Positions 34,176 to 46,300 of a DNA stretch of 64,000 nucleotides are shown piece after piece. Both the position numbers and the translations under genes were made by a program. The stretch spans positions 69,501 to 133,500 of the forward strand of contig JAUTXW010000588.1 of NCBI GenBank assembly GCA_030620095.1, read 5' to 3'. The stretch's first letter is position 1. Each line of letters opens with the position of its first letter. The notes under the pieces are model-generated. The model searched no databases and had not been told where the DNA came from. It saw nothing but the letters and a program-made list of their open reading frames with translations. This DNA is from Kuschelorhynchus macadamiae (lineage: Eukaryota > Arthropoda > Insecta > Coleoptera > Curculionidae).

Positions 34176-35219
34176 TCACATCTCTGAAGGGACAGCTTCG
34201 CTGACAGGAAGGACAGGAGGAATGTCCTCGTTACCTGGGAGAATGTCCCCATTGACAGGAGGACCAGCTTCGCTGACTGGAAGAATGTCCTTATTAACAG
34301 AAGGACCAACCTCGTCGATAGGAAGAACAGCGAGTTTTCGAATTGACCTTGTGAAAACTCCATGGCTGGTACGTACGTCAGCTACCCGTACAAGACCATC
34401 GGCACCAGGGAACACCCTCTGGACACGGCCCACTTTCCATTTCATAGGGGGTAGGTTATCCTCAAAAAGAAGTACGAGAGTACCAACTGTAATGTCAGGA
34501 ACCTTTTGGCACCATTTTTGTTTAGGCTGAAGTTGTGACAGGACCTCCAGGCTCCAACGTTTCCAATAATGCTGTTTTAGTTTCTGGATTCGTTCCCAAC
34601 GGCTCAGCCTAGATTCTGCCACCTCTGTGTACGTGTGTTCGGGCAGCTCCGTCAAACTTTCTCCGATAAGAAAGTGGGCGGGGGTCAGCACTCCAAAGTC
34701 GAGTGGATCGTTGGAGATTGGCGACAGTGGGCGAGAGTTGACAATAGCCTCAATCTGGGCGGTAAGGGTTACTGCCTCTTCAAAGGTTAAATTAGCATTA
34801 ACTACTATTCTTTTAAAATGAAATTTAGCAGATTTTACTAGTCGCTCCCAAAGACCTCCAAAGTTCGGGGAACGCGGTGGTATAAATTTCCATATTATAT
34901 TTTCTTGAGAGAAAAAGGTTTTTAACGGATTCTGATTTTCACGAATAAAATTTGCAAAAATGTTATCTATTTGTCTTTTCGCCCCTATAAATGTTTTCGC
35001 ATTATCACAGTAAATATGAGATACTTTACCGCGTCTTGACATAAATCGTTTAAGGCAGTTAATAAAACATTCAGTTGTTAAATCTCCTACAACCTCTAAA
35101 TGAATTGCCTTCGTAGTCAGACAAACAAATAATGCAACCCACGCTTTTGAAATTTTTGTACTTCGTTTACCCCCATGCTTAATGTTTATAGGACCAAAAT
35201 AGTCCAGTCCGATTTTCAA
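34176..35219 (-). pseudogene. BEL pol: integrase core and C-terminal domain
   Basis: A 347-codon open stretch. It holds the integrase DDE triad: Asp in GLDYFGP, Asp in IYCDNAKTF, Glu in NFGGLWERL. After it comes RWERIQKLKQHYWKRW and a basic domain with GTLVLLFEDNLPPMKWKVGR (the DUF5641-like tail of BEL integrases). The C-terminus has Pro-rich imperfect repeats (ILPVSEAGPPVNGD, then variants). It overlaps the upstream frame by a few bases, so a frameshift separates them. Confidence 0.88.
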
Positions 35220-35722
35220 AAAGGGCCTACCCGGAGTAATTCTGTCTGTTGGAAGATCTCCATTTTCTGGTCCGCTAAAATAGGACTAGCGCGGAAACAC
35301 GTGATACACGAATGGATTACCTTTTTTACCTCATTTTTGGCTCTTAGAGGCCAATATCGCGTACGTAGCGATGACAATGTTTGAGTTATTCCGGCGTGCA
35401 ATAAAGAAATATGCTCTTTTTCTATTAGTAATCGAGTTACGCAATGTTTTGTCGGTAATATGATAGGGAACTTTCTGTCGAAGTTCAACGGTGAATTACG
35501 TAATCTACCTCCTACTCTTATTAAATCATTTTTATCGATAAATGGGTCGAGATTATATAGTTTACTATTTTTATTAACCTGCTGATTACTTTTAAGGCAC
35601 ATATATTCTTCAGAAAATTGGTGTTTTTGTACTAAATGCATAATTTTATAGTGAGATTCATTAAGCTCATATGTAGATAATATACCTATACGTTTGTTAG
35701 TTTTATTACGTAAATTATACAT
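35216..35722 (-). pseudogene. BEL pol: integrase zinc-binding region
   Basis: LIRVGGRLRNSPLNFDRKFP and then HISLLHAGITQTLSSLR with HSCITC downstream supply the two His and two Cys of the integrase N-terminal zinc-binding domain. Same reading frame as the reverse transcriptase piece before it, from which it is separated by an in-frame stop. Confidence 0.85.
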
Positions 35723-35749
35723 AAATCTAAGACATAAAGCTAAAATGCG

Positions 35750-37138
35750 TTATAACTTTGTGAAGGATGAATATTTATTAAGTAAGCAAAATTCTTGTTC
35801 GGGTTTAACCATTAATGAGATTTTTCGCTTTTCAAGAAGCGAGTCATCAATATTTGAACGAAATAGGTTAGTCGGCCAATTTAAATGGTCGTATTTTAAA
35901 AAATCCGGACCTTTCCAATACAGCTGACTGTTTATTTGTTTAGGATAAGCTCCTCTAGACAGAATGTCTGCGGGATTGTTTTTGCTTTCAATATGATTCC
36001 AATCTTTGATATTAGTTAAACTTTGTATTAATGAAACTCTATTAGCTACATACACTTGCCACGTGTTGGCAGATGCACTTAGATAATGTAAAACTATCAT
36101 TGAGTCTGTAAAGAAATATTTTTGTTTAAAATTTAAGTTTAGTTCCCGAGATACGGAGTCCGCTAATTTAGCTGCAAGTACCGCTGCACAAAGTTCTAAT
36201 CGGGGGAGAGACACAACTTTGAGAGGGCTTACCCGTGATTTACTGCACATCAAATGTGTTTCAAAATTATTTTCACCTATTTTGGTTCTAATATAAACTG
36301 CGGCACCATAAGCCTTAAGAGAGGCATCACAGAACACTACAAGATCGGTTTGTAAATCGGCCTTTGGAATTAGTTTTCGAGGAATTGTCAATTCGTCGAG
36401 GTGTTTTAGTTCACCAACATACTTCAGCCATTGGTTTCTAATGTCCTGTGGGACTGGATCATTCCAATCTAATTTTAATGCCCACAAGTCTTGCATTAAA
36501 ATTTTTGCTTCCGTCACGACTGGAGAAATAAGACCTATAGGGTCATAAATTTTGGCGATAGAACTTAATATTATTCGTTTTGTCAAAATAATATTGTTAA
36601 CTTCTGGAATTTGTTTTTGATAGCTTAGAACATCCTTACAAGGATCCCATAATAATCCTAGAACCTTGGAAATTTCCGATTTGTCGAGGTTTACCTTTTG
36701 TTTTGGGTTAGAAATCGCTGAGTCCGATATTACATTTGATACATTACTGTTCCACTTTGCTAATTTTAATCCTTGATCTAAAACTTCGATCAGCTGATCT
36801 CGCATATTTTGACCTTCCTCAACACTTGCGGTCCCAATCAATATGTCGTCTGTAAAGCGATCGTTCATCAAAGCGCGAGCAGCGAGAGGGAATTTATTTT
36901 TTGCTTCTAATGCTAGTTGTTGGATGCATCGAATTGCTGTATATGGAGAGTTTGTTAGTCCGAATACGAGTCTTTTAAGTCGTAGTATTTTCACGGGCTC
37001 GGACTCGTTAGGCCTCCATAGTATAAGTTGGTATTGTGTGTCTTCTGGGTCAACTTTTATTTGCAGGAACATTTTTTCCATGTCGCAAGATAAAACCACT
37101 TGGTGTGTACGGAACCCTATCAATATAGCAAAAGTCAT
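35750..37138 (-). pseudogene. BEL pol: reverse transcriptase and RNase H
   Basis: 462 codons open. Reverse transcriptase: CDMEKMFLQIKVDPED with the first catalytic Asp, KRLVFGLTNSPYTA, and FTDDILIGT, the YVDD-type box of BEL elements. RNase H: VVFCDASLKAYGAAV, LPRLELCAAVLAAKLADS and FFTDSMIVLHYL give the Asp-Glu-Asp active site; NPADILSRG follows. The catalytic residues are present although the polyprotein is broken on both sides. Confidence 0.9.
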
Positions 37139-37757
37139 TTTGTAGATTTGGACCAGTCATTAAATTATCGTTTAGACTTAGCCCGTTGCTTGATTTAGCG
37201 GAACCGTCGTACACTATACGGATTTTTCCACCTTGTGAGTTTTGTTTATAAACACCTGAGAGTGGTAAATAAAAGTTTATCTCACTAATATCCTTAGAAG
37301 TGATTACTTCTAGATGGTCGTTTTCCAGAAGTTCGAATATCGCTTTATTGTAGGTTTCCTTGTAGTTGACATCCCTTCTGAATTTTCTTTCCAGAGATAA
37401 AAACCTCCGCATTGCATTCTGCGATGAGTCACCTATATTAATTTTATTTTGTTTAAATGGCAATTTTATTATAAATCGTCCATCTTCAGGATCACGTCGA
37501 TATGAATTCTCGAAGTGTTCTTCGCACTCAATTTCTTCCGCAGACCAGTTGTTATGTGTGGCGTCGATTTCTTCCTGAATCCAAAAGCGTTCAATCAGAT
37601 TCTTCAACTCGTCTTTTGGGTTACTTTTAACAGCTAAATTAGAGGACATAACCGTATTACATCCGCTATTTTCGTAGGCACCTCCTACTACCCATCCTAG
37701 TAAGGACTTCGAAAGATATAAATTAGGGCTTGACAATTTTATTCTACCGACGCACAC
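37050..37757 (-). pseudogene. BEL pol: protease-RT linker and RT N-terminus
   Basis: 235 codons. Contains LKNLIERFWIQEEID, a conserved segment between protease and reverse transcriptase in BEL pol, then GGKIRIVYDGSAKSSNGLSL (RT fingers) and DNLMTGPNL. It overlaps its neighbours by 14 and 89 bases in other frames. Confidence 0.85.
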
Positions 37758-38505
37758 CGGTTTCGTTAAATTGAGGGTCAGCCAATTCTATATTTTTAGG
37801 AATTTGTAATACATTTTTGTCAAAGGATTCCGTAGGGAGATTGGCCGTAACAGTTCTCAAAATATAACAGTCGATTGATATTCGAAATGGGTGATGCATC
37901 GAACGCAAATTAATTCTAGAAGTTTTTACGGTATTGCTACATGTATCGTTAATACCCGATATTGTTAAATTTGTTTTATTGGTTTTTAATTTTAGAAACT
38001 CACATACTGATTCAGACAAGATATTTATTTGTGAACCTCCATCTAGTATGCAGCGAAATTTGTGGAAAACTCCGGAAGAGTCTTGAATTAAAACAATCGC
38101 GGTAGACAATATAACCTGAGTTTGCGGTAAAGCTGTGCAATGACTTGCAGCCATATTATTGTTTGAATATTTAGAACCGTGTAATAAAGTATGATGACGA
38201 GACCTACATATATGACAGCTCGAGGATTTACATTCGGATAATAAATGATCGGGTTTTAAACAGTTTATACAAAGATTGCGTTTTTTAACTTCATTATTTC
38301 GATCTTGAACCGTCAAGCGTAAGAATTCGTCACATTTGTTTATTAAATGAGGCCTTTTACAAAAGTAACACGATAAGCCTCCCGTCGCGGCGTTCGTAAT
38401 ACGATACTGATGTACATTTCTATTTACGATTTTGGACATATTATTACTACTTTGTTGCTGTTTTTCTTTGTGATCTTGTTTAGAATTTTGATTTAAAGAT
38501 TCCAA
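37744..38505 (-). pseudogene. BEL gag-pol: zinc knuckles and aspartic protease
   Basis: CYFCKRPHLINKC fits the CX2CX3HX4C knuckle. A second, CINCLKPDHLLSEC, is CX2CX4HX4C, and a third CHIC..HH cluster follows. Downstream is FRCILDGGSQINIL, the active-site region of the retropepsin (DGG in place of the commoner DSG). The element thus keeps nucleic-acid binding and protease modules between gag and reverse transcriptase. Confidence 0.88.
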
Positions 38506-39415
38506 AACTACTCGTTTTTTTTTCTAAAAATTGTATTAACTGTTCTAAAGCTATAGGGTTTGAATCTAGGGTATTTTCGAACTCGCGTTTTGTCTGGTAA
38601 TCTAATTTATTCATAATTATTGTGACTAGCATTGCGCCCCATGTTTCTACAGGTTGTTTCAAAACTTTTAGCGCCTCCAAATTATTACTTATATCGTCGA
38701 TAAGTTTTTGTAATGATTCCGCAGAACATTTTCCGATCTCAGGAGCACTTAAAATAGCTTGTACGTGACTTTGTATAATTAGACGCGTATTCTTATACCG
38801 TTTTTGGAGAGTAGTCCACGCAGAATTATAATTATCGCTAGATATAGATAAAGACTCTATTGCACGAGAGGCTTCACCTTTTAAACATGACTTTAAGTAG
38901 TGAAATTTTTGACAATCGTCAAGAGATTGATTATTGTGAATTAAGTTTTGAAATGCATCGTAAAAAGGTAACCATTCGGTATATTTCCCTGAAAATGCAG
39001 GTAGATTAATGACAGGTAATCGTACGTTGAACTGAGGAGTCGATTGATTTGTTACATTTGGCATGTTATTTTGAATATTGACCTGATTAATGGGAGAACT
39101 TTGTTCAAATAAATTTTGCAACAGTGACAAGACGGAATGCCAAGTTGCTGAGAAATTATTTATTTCATCCAAAGATGACTTTTGAATATCGGACGAACTA
39201 TCCTGATCATCAGCTGCTAGTTCGCAGCACGCAATGTCAAGACTAACGGTATCGAATTCCTCGCGAATTTTGATCATTTCATCGATGCGATTTTTTAATT
39301 CGCGCGGGTCTTTGCTAGCAGAAAATTGATTTGCGAATGTCTCGATATTTTGAACTTGTGATTTTATCACTTCTTTTTTAATTATTAAACGTTTCAAATG
39401 TGCGAGCGACGTCAT
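38480..39415 (-). pseudogene. BEL gag (DUF1759-type)
   Basis: Starts at ATG 39415, 257 bp inside the 5' LTR. The N-terminal part is helical and charged. RLPVINLPAFSGKYTEWLPF and DAFQNLIHNNQSLDDCQKFH are the hallmark of the DUF1759 gag domain of BEL/Pao elements, followed by LKSCLKGEASRAIESL. The frame runs 311 codons and is left just before the zinc knuckles. A run of nine T at 38515-38523 near the break is a likely indel site. Confidence 0.9.
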
Positions 39416-39658
39416 TTTGTTTGATTCGAAAAAATACTCGAAAGAACAATAGTTAACACAAAAATAACAATTTTTGAAAAAGCAAATTCCACTTACCGAA
39501 GATCAAAGCTGCTGTAGACACAACTCCGTTCCTGGATAAACTCTCCGTTGATTGACTTCGTAAGTGGTGCACTTTTCGTAGGTATGTAGATCTTCACGTT
39601 CAATGAAGAAGTTCTGATTTGCTTTTAGCACCCGGTACTCGTTTTCCCGGATCCGAAA

Positions 39659-39670
39659 CTCGAAGGACCA
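39659..39670 (-). other. primer-binding site (tRNA-Tyr type)
   Basis: Two bases inside the 5' LTR the minus strand reads TGGTCCTTCGAG, complementary to CTCGAAGGACCA, the 3' end I recall for animal tRNA-Tyr. The tRNA assignment is from memory. Confidence 0.75.
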
Positions 39671-39672
39671 AA

Positions 39673-40034
39673 TGTGCGCGCGTTTTTCTTATAAACAAAA
39701 GACCGGCAAGTTTACTGGTAATTGTTCTATTGACTGACGTTACATAGTTTGATCTTAAACTAAGTATAGTATGGAATGACCGACCGTTGCGGTTATGAGT
39801 GAATACTTCACGATTAACCCTCTGTCGCTTAAGAGAGTCTCTAACGTACTGTGCTAAAAAAGTGACACAATATTGTTTATAATAAAAAAGTTCGTTGGAA
39901 AAATCGGTTAAACTATTAAGATTATAAAAGCCGTTGATTTGTATCAGCAGTTTTGAGAAATAACAGTCAACGGTCGTCGGTCCGTTAATAACCGTAAATA
40001 TGCACAATATAAGTAAAAAGTATTAATTTCTACA
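39673..40034 (-). repeat. BEL/Pao 5' LTR
   Basis: 362 bp, identical in length to the other LTR. The differences I see are in the AAAGAAAA/AAACAAAA, TTACCTAG/TTACATAG and AATAAGCG/AATAACCG contexts. It should hold the element's promoter; no clear TATA box was picked out. Confidence 0.95.
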
Positions 40035-40039
40035 GTCCC

Positions 40040-43000
40040 CAATTTTTTTTTAATACGCGTAAAATATCAGCTCTTCATCATCATCTTATTGGAGAGGGAT
40101 TATATTAGGAATAATGATTATTTAAGCAAAACTGGCCGATTTAAGATTTCTAACTCAATTAAAAATGCCATTTTATCATTTGATTCTATTTGTTCATCAC
40201 CGGACTTGTTTGTCCTTGCTGGCTCGGGGAATTTCGGGGACTTGGATGCTGAAGTGGATGGTCTTTTGGCAGGCCAAACGGATGCACCTGCGGTCCCGAT
40301 TAGTGTTTTATTCAACTGTGAGTAGGAGGCGTCTCAAAATTTCACAAATTTGATACCTAACCTTAAGAATCCTCAGGAGGATCCCAACTTGATCTAACAA
40401 AATTTACTTTTTGCAACACGCAAAAAGTAAATTTTTTAGATCCAGCATGAACAATACTGATAGGTCAATAGTCTCTGGAAGTCCATCAAAAAACCTTTTT
40501 GTTGCACATGTAAATATTAAATCCCTCATTTCATTATTTGCCGATATAAAGAAGTTGCTTTTGTCTGAAAAGTTTGATATCTTAGCAGTTACAGAACAAC
40601 TATGGATAGAACTGACTTTGAAAACAAAAAAAGTTTTAATAGGGGCACTTTATAAAGCCCCATCGGTCAGTTTTAGGCATTTATGTTGTATTGAAAATGT
40701 ATTTTCCTCCCTGTTGTCTTCTTCTTAATACACCCTTCTGATAGGTGACTTAAATGTTGATTTTTTTAATGGAATCAGTGCAGATCAGTTAAAATCTCTT
40801 TGACATATGTTTAACTTAAAACAAACTATCACTGATCCAACCAGATTAACAAGAAGCCCATGTAAACTAATTGATATTCTTTGCTTAGACAATATTGTCA
40901 ATGTGGTAGACTCGGGAACTAAAAATTTACTTAACATTACCGATCATTTCATCGACCTATTTATTCTATTATAGAAATCACTGCACCAAAGAGGAGCACA
41001 AAAATGATAGCCTATAGAGATTTTTGTCCTTTTAATCAACAACAATTTGACCTCGAAATGCAAAGTGTTGAATTTGATGATAATTTTCGGCAACAGGGAA
41101 CCTTGGACTTAAAGCTTCAAACTTATATCAGCGACTAACCGAGGTATTCGAGAGACACGCACCCTTTGTCTGTCAAAATAAAACGCAAGCATAAACCATA
41201 AATTACAAATACGATAAAAGAAAAAAGCATTTAATACATTTAAACCTACTCATAATATCGACCACAAGAACTTCTATCTGGATATTAAAAACTACCTTTC
41301 TTTTGCAATACGTAGTGAAAAGAAAGCATATATGTCATTACAGAGTGTCAATAAAAACTCCAAAAGACTTTGGTCTCGTCTTAATACATGTAATGTTCAT
41401 TAAAAAAAAACTCAAAAATTCGTAATCGTTTAAAAAATTTAGAAGAAATTAGTAATCAATTTTTGGGTGTTAGTCAATTGGCCACCCCAGTTGCTATTGA
41501 AGTCCTCGACTTTTATAACAATAATAGGCTGGAGGGTCTAGATAATAGAAACTTTTCCTTTAAGATTATATCCAAATATGACATTTTCCAAGCTTTCTCC
41601 CGCATTAAGTCAAAAAGTATTGGCATTGATTGGATACTACCTGGTTCTTTTAATACCACTTCCAAAAACTTCCAAAATTGAGTCAATAGCTGAATTAAGA
41701 CCCATCAGCCTATTATCCATCCCAGCAAAAATGTTAGAATTGCTATTAGCGATATGACAAATGATTATATATTTAGTATTGACCTGCTGCCTAAAGTTCA
41801 GTCTGGTTTCCAGAAGCACCACACTACAACTTCTGCCCTAACCAAGGTCACTACAGATCTTGTAACGAGTATTGATGCAGGAATGGCCTCTTGTCTGGAT
41901 TATAGCAAGGCCTTCGATTTAATTAATCACTCTATGCTGGTTGCTAAAGCACATTACTGTAGTTTCTCCGATCCAGCTAGTAAATGGCTTGCTAGTTACC
42001 TGCACTCCCGTGTGCAAATGGCTGAATCCAAGCCTGCAATGCTACTATATGGTGTTCTTCAGGGCAGCATTCTTGGATCCCTGTTATTTAACATATATAC
42101 TTCACATCTGCCCAAGCAGGTTTGTTTCTGCTCTCTCCATTTCTACACAGATAATACACAGTTGGTTGCTGGCTTTAAACTAGAGAATGCCTTTTGGGCT
42201 TTTCAGCAGAAAAACTTTGATTTGAAATACATTTTAAAGTGGTCTATTGAGCATGGTCTATTACATAATGCCGAAAAGAGCAACTATATGGTTATTGGCA
42301 CTAAAACTATTATAAATAGAGTTAACATGCAGAACTTTGTTTCTTTGCATATAGGTGATGATCTTCTACCCTCTGCAATATGTGTTAAAAACTTAGGAGT
42401 CACATTTGATGTAAACCTTAACTTCGAATCTCATGTTAACAAAAAATTATCCTCTGTATACTTTAAATTAAAAAGTTTGTTATCAATTTAAATTTCTACT
42501 GCCAGAAAAGGTTAAGTTATTGCTGGTGAAATCTCTTGTTCTTTCTCAACGAGATTACTGGTGCACTGTATATTACAATTATTTAAACTTGGAATATTGT
42601 AACAAAATTCAACTTGCACAAAATGCTTGTATACTATATGTTTTTTGTATGAATAAATTTACCACTTACCTGCAAAACCACTTACTTAAATATGAATATC
42701 GAGTGATGCTTCTTTTTGATGTATTTGTATATAAACTGTATAAAACAAGATGTCCCATTAATTATTTATGGAAATAATAGCCAGACAGGAACTTAACAAT
42801 TTAAAGCTTAGAAATGATTTAGGTTTAACCTACAACAACATTGAACCTTTAAATTCAGAAATTCATTTGCTTTCCTTGTGATAAAATTGCTTATCTCACA
42901 TGTATTTAACTTGATTGTGCAAGCTTCTATTAAAACTTTTAAGATAAAATACAAGAATGAGCTACTAATCTTAATAATATTTAGATGTATTAGTATGTAT

Positions 43001-43140
43001 TTACTGTTATATCTAAGTTATTTTCTGTTAAAAAATCAATCATCAAATTATAAACAATTTAATATGTTTTTTAACTCCATTTGCTCCTGTTTGCAATAGA
43101 ATTAATGTTTAAATATTACCTCAGGGGATAAGATAAAGAT
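40040..43140 (+). pseudogene. CR1/Jockey-like LINE remnant
   Basis: ORF1 scraps near 40150-40330. Endonuclease: NLFVAHVNIKSLIS, FDILAVTE (40411-40728), LLIGDLNVDFF and DPTRLTRSPCKLIDILC (40735-40890). Reverse transcriptase: FQKHHTTTSAL, CLDYSKAFDLINHSML and LQGSILGSLLFNIY in 41754-42491, where FYTDNTQL replaces the YADD box (second catalytic Asp changed to Asn), then NLGVTFDVNLNFESHV. The C-terminal part is at 42520-42880. It begins immediately right of the BEL element. Several stops and the active-site change mean it is dead. Confidence 0.8.
40399..40437. repeat. 16-bp-arm hairpin in the LINE
   Basis: AAAATTTACTTTTTGC, loop AACAC, then the exact complement GCAAAAAGTAAATTTT. Lies between the ORF1 scraps and the endonuclease region. 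Confidence 0.85.
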
Positions 43141-43377
43141 AATTTATTTATGTCATTATACAATAATGTATTTACATATGTCATGAATTAAAAAATATAT
43201 TATTATCTGACATTAAAATACTAACACTTAAAATTACACTCAAAAACACTTAAAAATTTATTAAAATAAAATATATGCGAGAATATAACCGTTATCCTGC
43301 AGCAAAACAAACACATTTCGAAAAATGGTTTCTGAGAAGAAAATTATTAAAAAAAATTTTAAAACTTTAATTTAAAA
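43141..43377. other. junction of two LINE 3' ends
   Basis: The plus-strand LINE ends near GGGGATAAGATAAAGATAAT and the 3' UTR of the minus-strand LINE comes from the right. No coding sequence. Confidence 0.5.
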
Positions 43378-46300
43378 ATTCAGCAATACTGTAAAAGGAC
43401 TTCCCAATTAGAAGCTTTTTCACTTTACATTTAAAACTATAAAAGGGGAGTTCCTTTATACCACCAGGTAGTTTGTTAAACAGCTTTACTACAATAAGAT
43501 CTGGTCTTTTTTGGCATTTTTTCGGTCTACAATAGGAGGCAATAAGCTTATCTCTATTCCTGGTACTGTATCAATGAATATCTTGATGTCGCGTATATTC
43601 GCATATGTTCTTTTTTATGTAAAGGACACTTTCCAATATAAATACAGGAGCAATCATCTCTGTATTTCAATTCAGCTAAAATTCTAACAGCTCGCCTTTG
43701 TAGTCGAAATATTCTGTTTGCATGCGATGCGCACCCCCACACTATTATGCCATAAGACATAATAGAATGGAACAGCGCATAGTATGCCCTTCTAACAACA
43801 TGAAGGCTCACCGACCCCATCAAATTCCGAAGAACAAAAAGGCTGGAGTTAAGTCTTTTTGAGAGATAACCAACTTGAGTATCCCACCTTAATCCAGCAT
43901 CCATATATATCCCCAGGAACTTCACATCAGTAACATCCACATTCACACCCTCAAGGTCCCTTAGGGCAAAAGTCATTTCCTGGACCTTATCTCCATTAAG
44001 TAACAACTTATTTGCATTGTACCAAGCCTCAGCCCTCAACCGGGCACCATCAATCCTCCCCCCTACATCCTGCTCGCACAGGGGTAGATCATTTATGAAT
44101 ATTAAAAAAAGAATAGGTCCTAAGAATGAACCCTCTGGTTCCCCAACATTAACAACTCTCCACATTGAAAACATCCCACTGACCCTAATCACCTTTTGCC
44201 GATCTTTTAAGTGTGACTGCCGCAACTTAATGCTGTTTTCACTAAACTTATATTTTAACTTGTTCAGGAGAAGCTCGTAGGATATGCAGTGAAAGGCCTT
44301 GCTCAAGTTACAATACAAAACAGGGTTGTACTCTAAGTTATTGAATGAGTCCATAATACTGTTGACAAGACTCATTACGCCCTGAACTGCATTTCTTACT
44401 ACCCTAAAACCATACTGGCTTTTAGTGTACAGGTTATTACTTTCAAAAAATGTGGTAATCTGATTAGCCATGCATTTCTCAATTACCTTTGATACTATAG
44501 GTAAAAGAGAAATTGGTCTGTAGTTTGAGACCAGACCCCTGTCTTAAAAATAGGCACCACCACAGCTGTTTTGAGCACCCCAGGAAAGGATGCTAACAAT
44601 GATTTTTGAGAGGATCAATTCCATTTTGAGAAATGTTCTTTATAAGATCTTGTGAATTTCCATGAACATTTCAAATGCATTTAGTAGGTTTTTTTGCTGA
44701 TTTAATTAAGTTATCATTTTCCTGTTTTTTAGCTTCTTTAATACAGATTTTGTAGTGTTTTCCAAACCTTCTTAATTCTTTCCTATCACCTGGTTTACTA
44801 TATTGTTTTACTACTTGGCTTAGAAGACTCAAATGATCCCTTATACCCCTAAGCACCTCATTAAACCAAGGCACTCGGTTAGCCTGTCCAGACTTAACAA
44901 CATACGCAAGTAAGCCAATCCTAATTGTTCCATAAATATTAAATTTTATTTCTACACCATTATCCGAATGTATAAAATCCCAGGAATGATTTTCTATGAT
45001 ATTATAACATTGATACAACCCATGTTGTGTTATCGATCTGAATACTATCTGTCCTACATGATCAGAAAGACCCAAGTCAATAATCTGTGTTGAGGTGGAG
45101 TCAACACAGAAGTTTATGAAAATGTTATCCAGGCAGAAGTCTTCAAGTGTTGCCTCCCAGACCATCTGTACAAATCCATAGCTCGCAAACAAATCACATA
45201 GATCTGTTAATTCTCGCTGATCTATTCCGAACAGCACATTGAATTCCCCTACCAGAACAACCTTCTCACCCGTACCAACATTTTCCAAAATATTCTCCAT
45301 TCTAGACAAGAAGATGCCAAAATTTCCCTGAGGAGCCCTGTAAATACAAATAAGTAAATATTGTAAGGTTTTAAGAAAATACAATTAGACTCTTATTGTT
45401 TCTTCAAGGTTTGGATGGGAGAATTTATCTATTTTAATAAATTTAAATTTGAGAGTTACTAATATAGCTGTCCCACCCAACTTACGATCTATGCATGATA
45501 AAGCTCCTCTCAAGGTATAACTGATTATACTAAAACATTTAGCTTCCTCCTCAGTCCACCATGTTTCAGTTAGGCAGACCATTTTTTTATCACAGACAAA
45601 TGCTTCCAGTTGACTGACCTTACTTCTTCCTGATCTGATATTATAATGCAACATGCTAATTTGTGGTACCGCTGTTTGACAATGTATCCTCTTTTCAGAG
45701 ATGTTAGGGTTTGCTGGTTCAAAAAATGAGAAACCAATAAGCTCATTCCTATTTTGGGGTACATTTTCAGTTAGAGGTTGTGTAACATCGTTCGCGAAAA
45801 AACTTGATGGGCACTTCCTGCTCCTCAATTGCCGTGCCTGTTTTAACAACACCAGTTATTCCATTTTCAGTTCCGCTGAGATCAATGTCCGGTTCTTCAT
45901 TATGTTTGTCATGTCCCATTGAAGAACTTGTTCTTGTGTGTTTGATTGAATCAAGACAAGTTTGGGTACTTGAGTAAGTCTTTTAACAAAAATGTTCTTG
46001 TTGTTCGTCGATTTTTCGTTCTCTATATATTTTCCATACAAAAGTTTCACATATATAGTCCAAAAGCTTTAGTTTATTGGCATAATATTTGTTCTATACT
46101 GTTCCCCATAACAAATATCGAACATACCGATATCAACAAAGAATGCACATCCTGTGGTATCTGTAGCACAATACTTTTTTTGGTTTTGCGATGATATTAG
46201 ACTATTCAATGCTACTCTGCTTGATGCTACATATGGAGAATTAGCTAACATGAGATTTGTTCTTTTTCCCAGAAAAATTAACTGATCCAAGGTAGCCTGT

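Larger units (their letters stand above)
33531..40034 (-). mobile_element. BEL/Pao LTR retrotransposon, full length
   Basis: A 6504-bp element on the minus strand: two 362-bp LTRs, flanking GTCCC duplications (33526-33530 and 40035-40039), primer-binding site, polypurine tract, gag, protease, reverse transcriptase, RNase H and integrase in BEL/Pao order. The LTRs differ at three positions that I can count (about 0.8 percent), so insertion was recent. The coding region nevertheless changes frame about four times and has one in-frame stop, so this copy looks inactive as read. No envelope gene is present. It sits in the HIG1 gene intron, in the same orientation as that gene. Confidence 0.95.

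Noticed and set aside
34222..34530. Plus-strand open frames overlapping the BEL pol region (also 36843-37145 and 37366-37578)
   Set aside because: They are shadows of the minus-strand integrase and reverse transcriptase frames and carry no recognisable domain.
38480..38505. Programmed frameshift between gag and protease of the BEL element
   Set aside because: BEL/Pao elements normally use one continuous gag-pol frame, and four other breaks occur in the same element. Random or sequencing indels explain it better.
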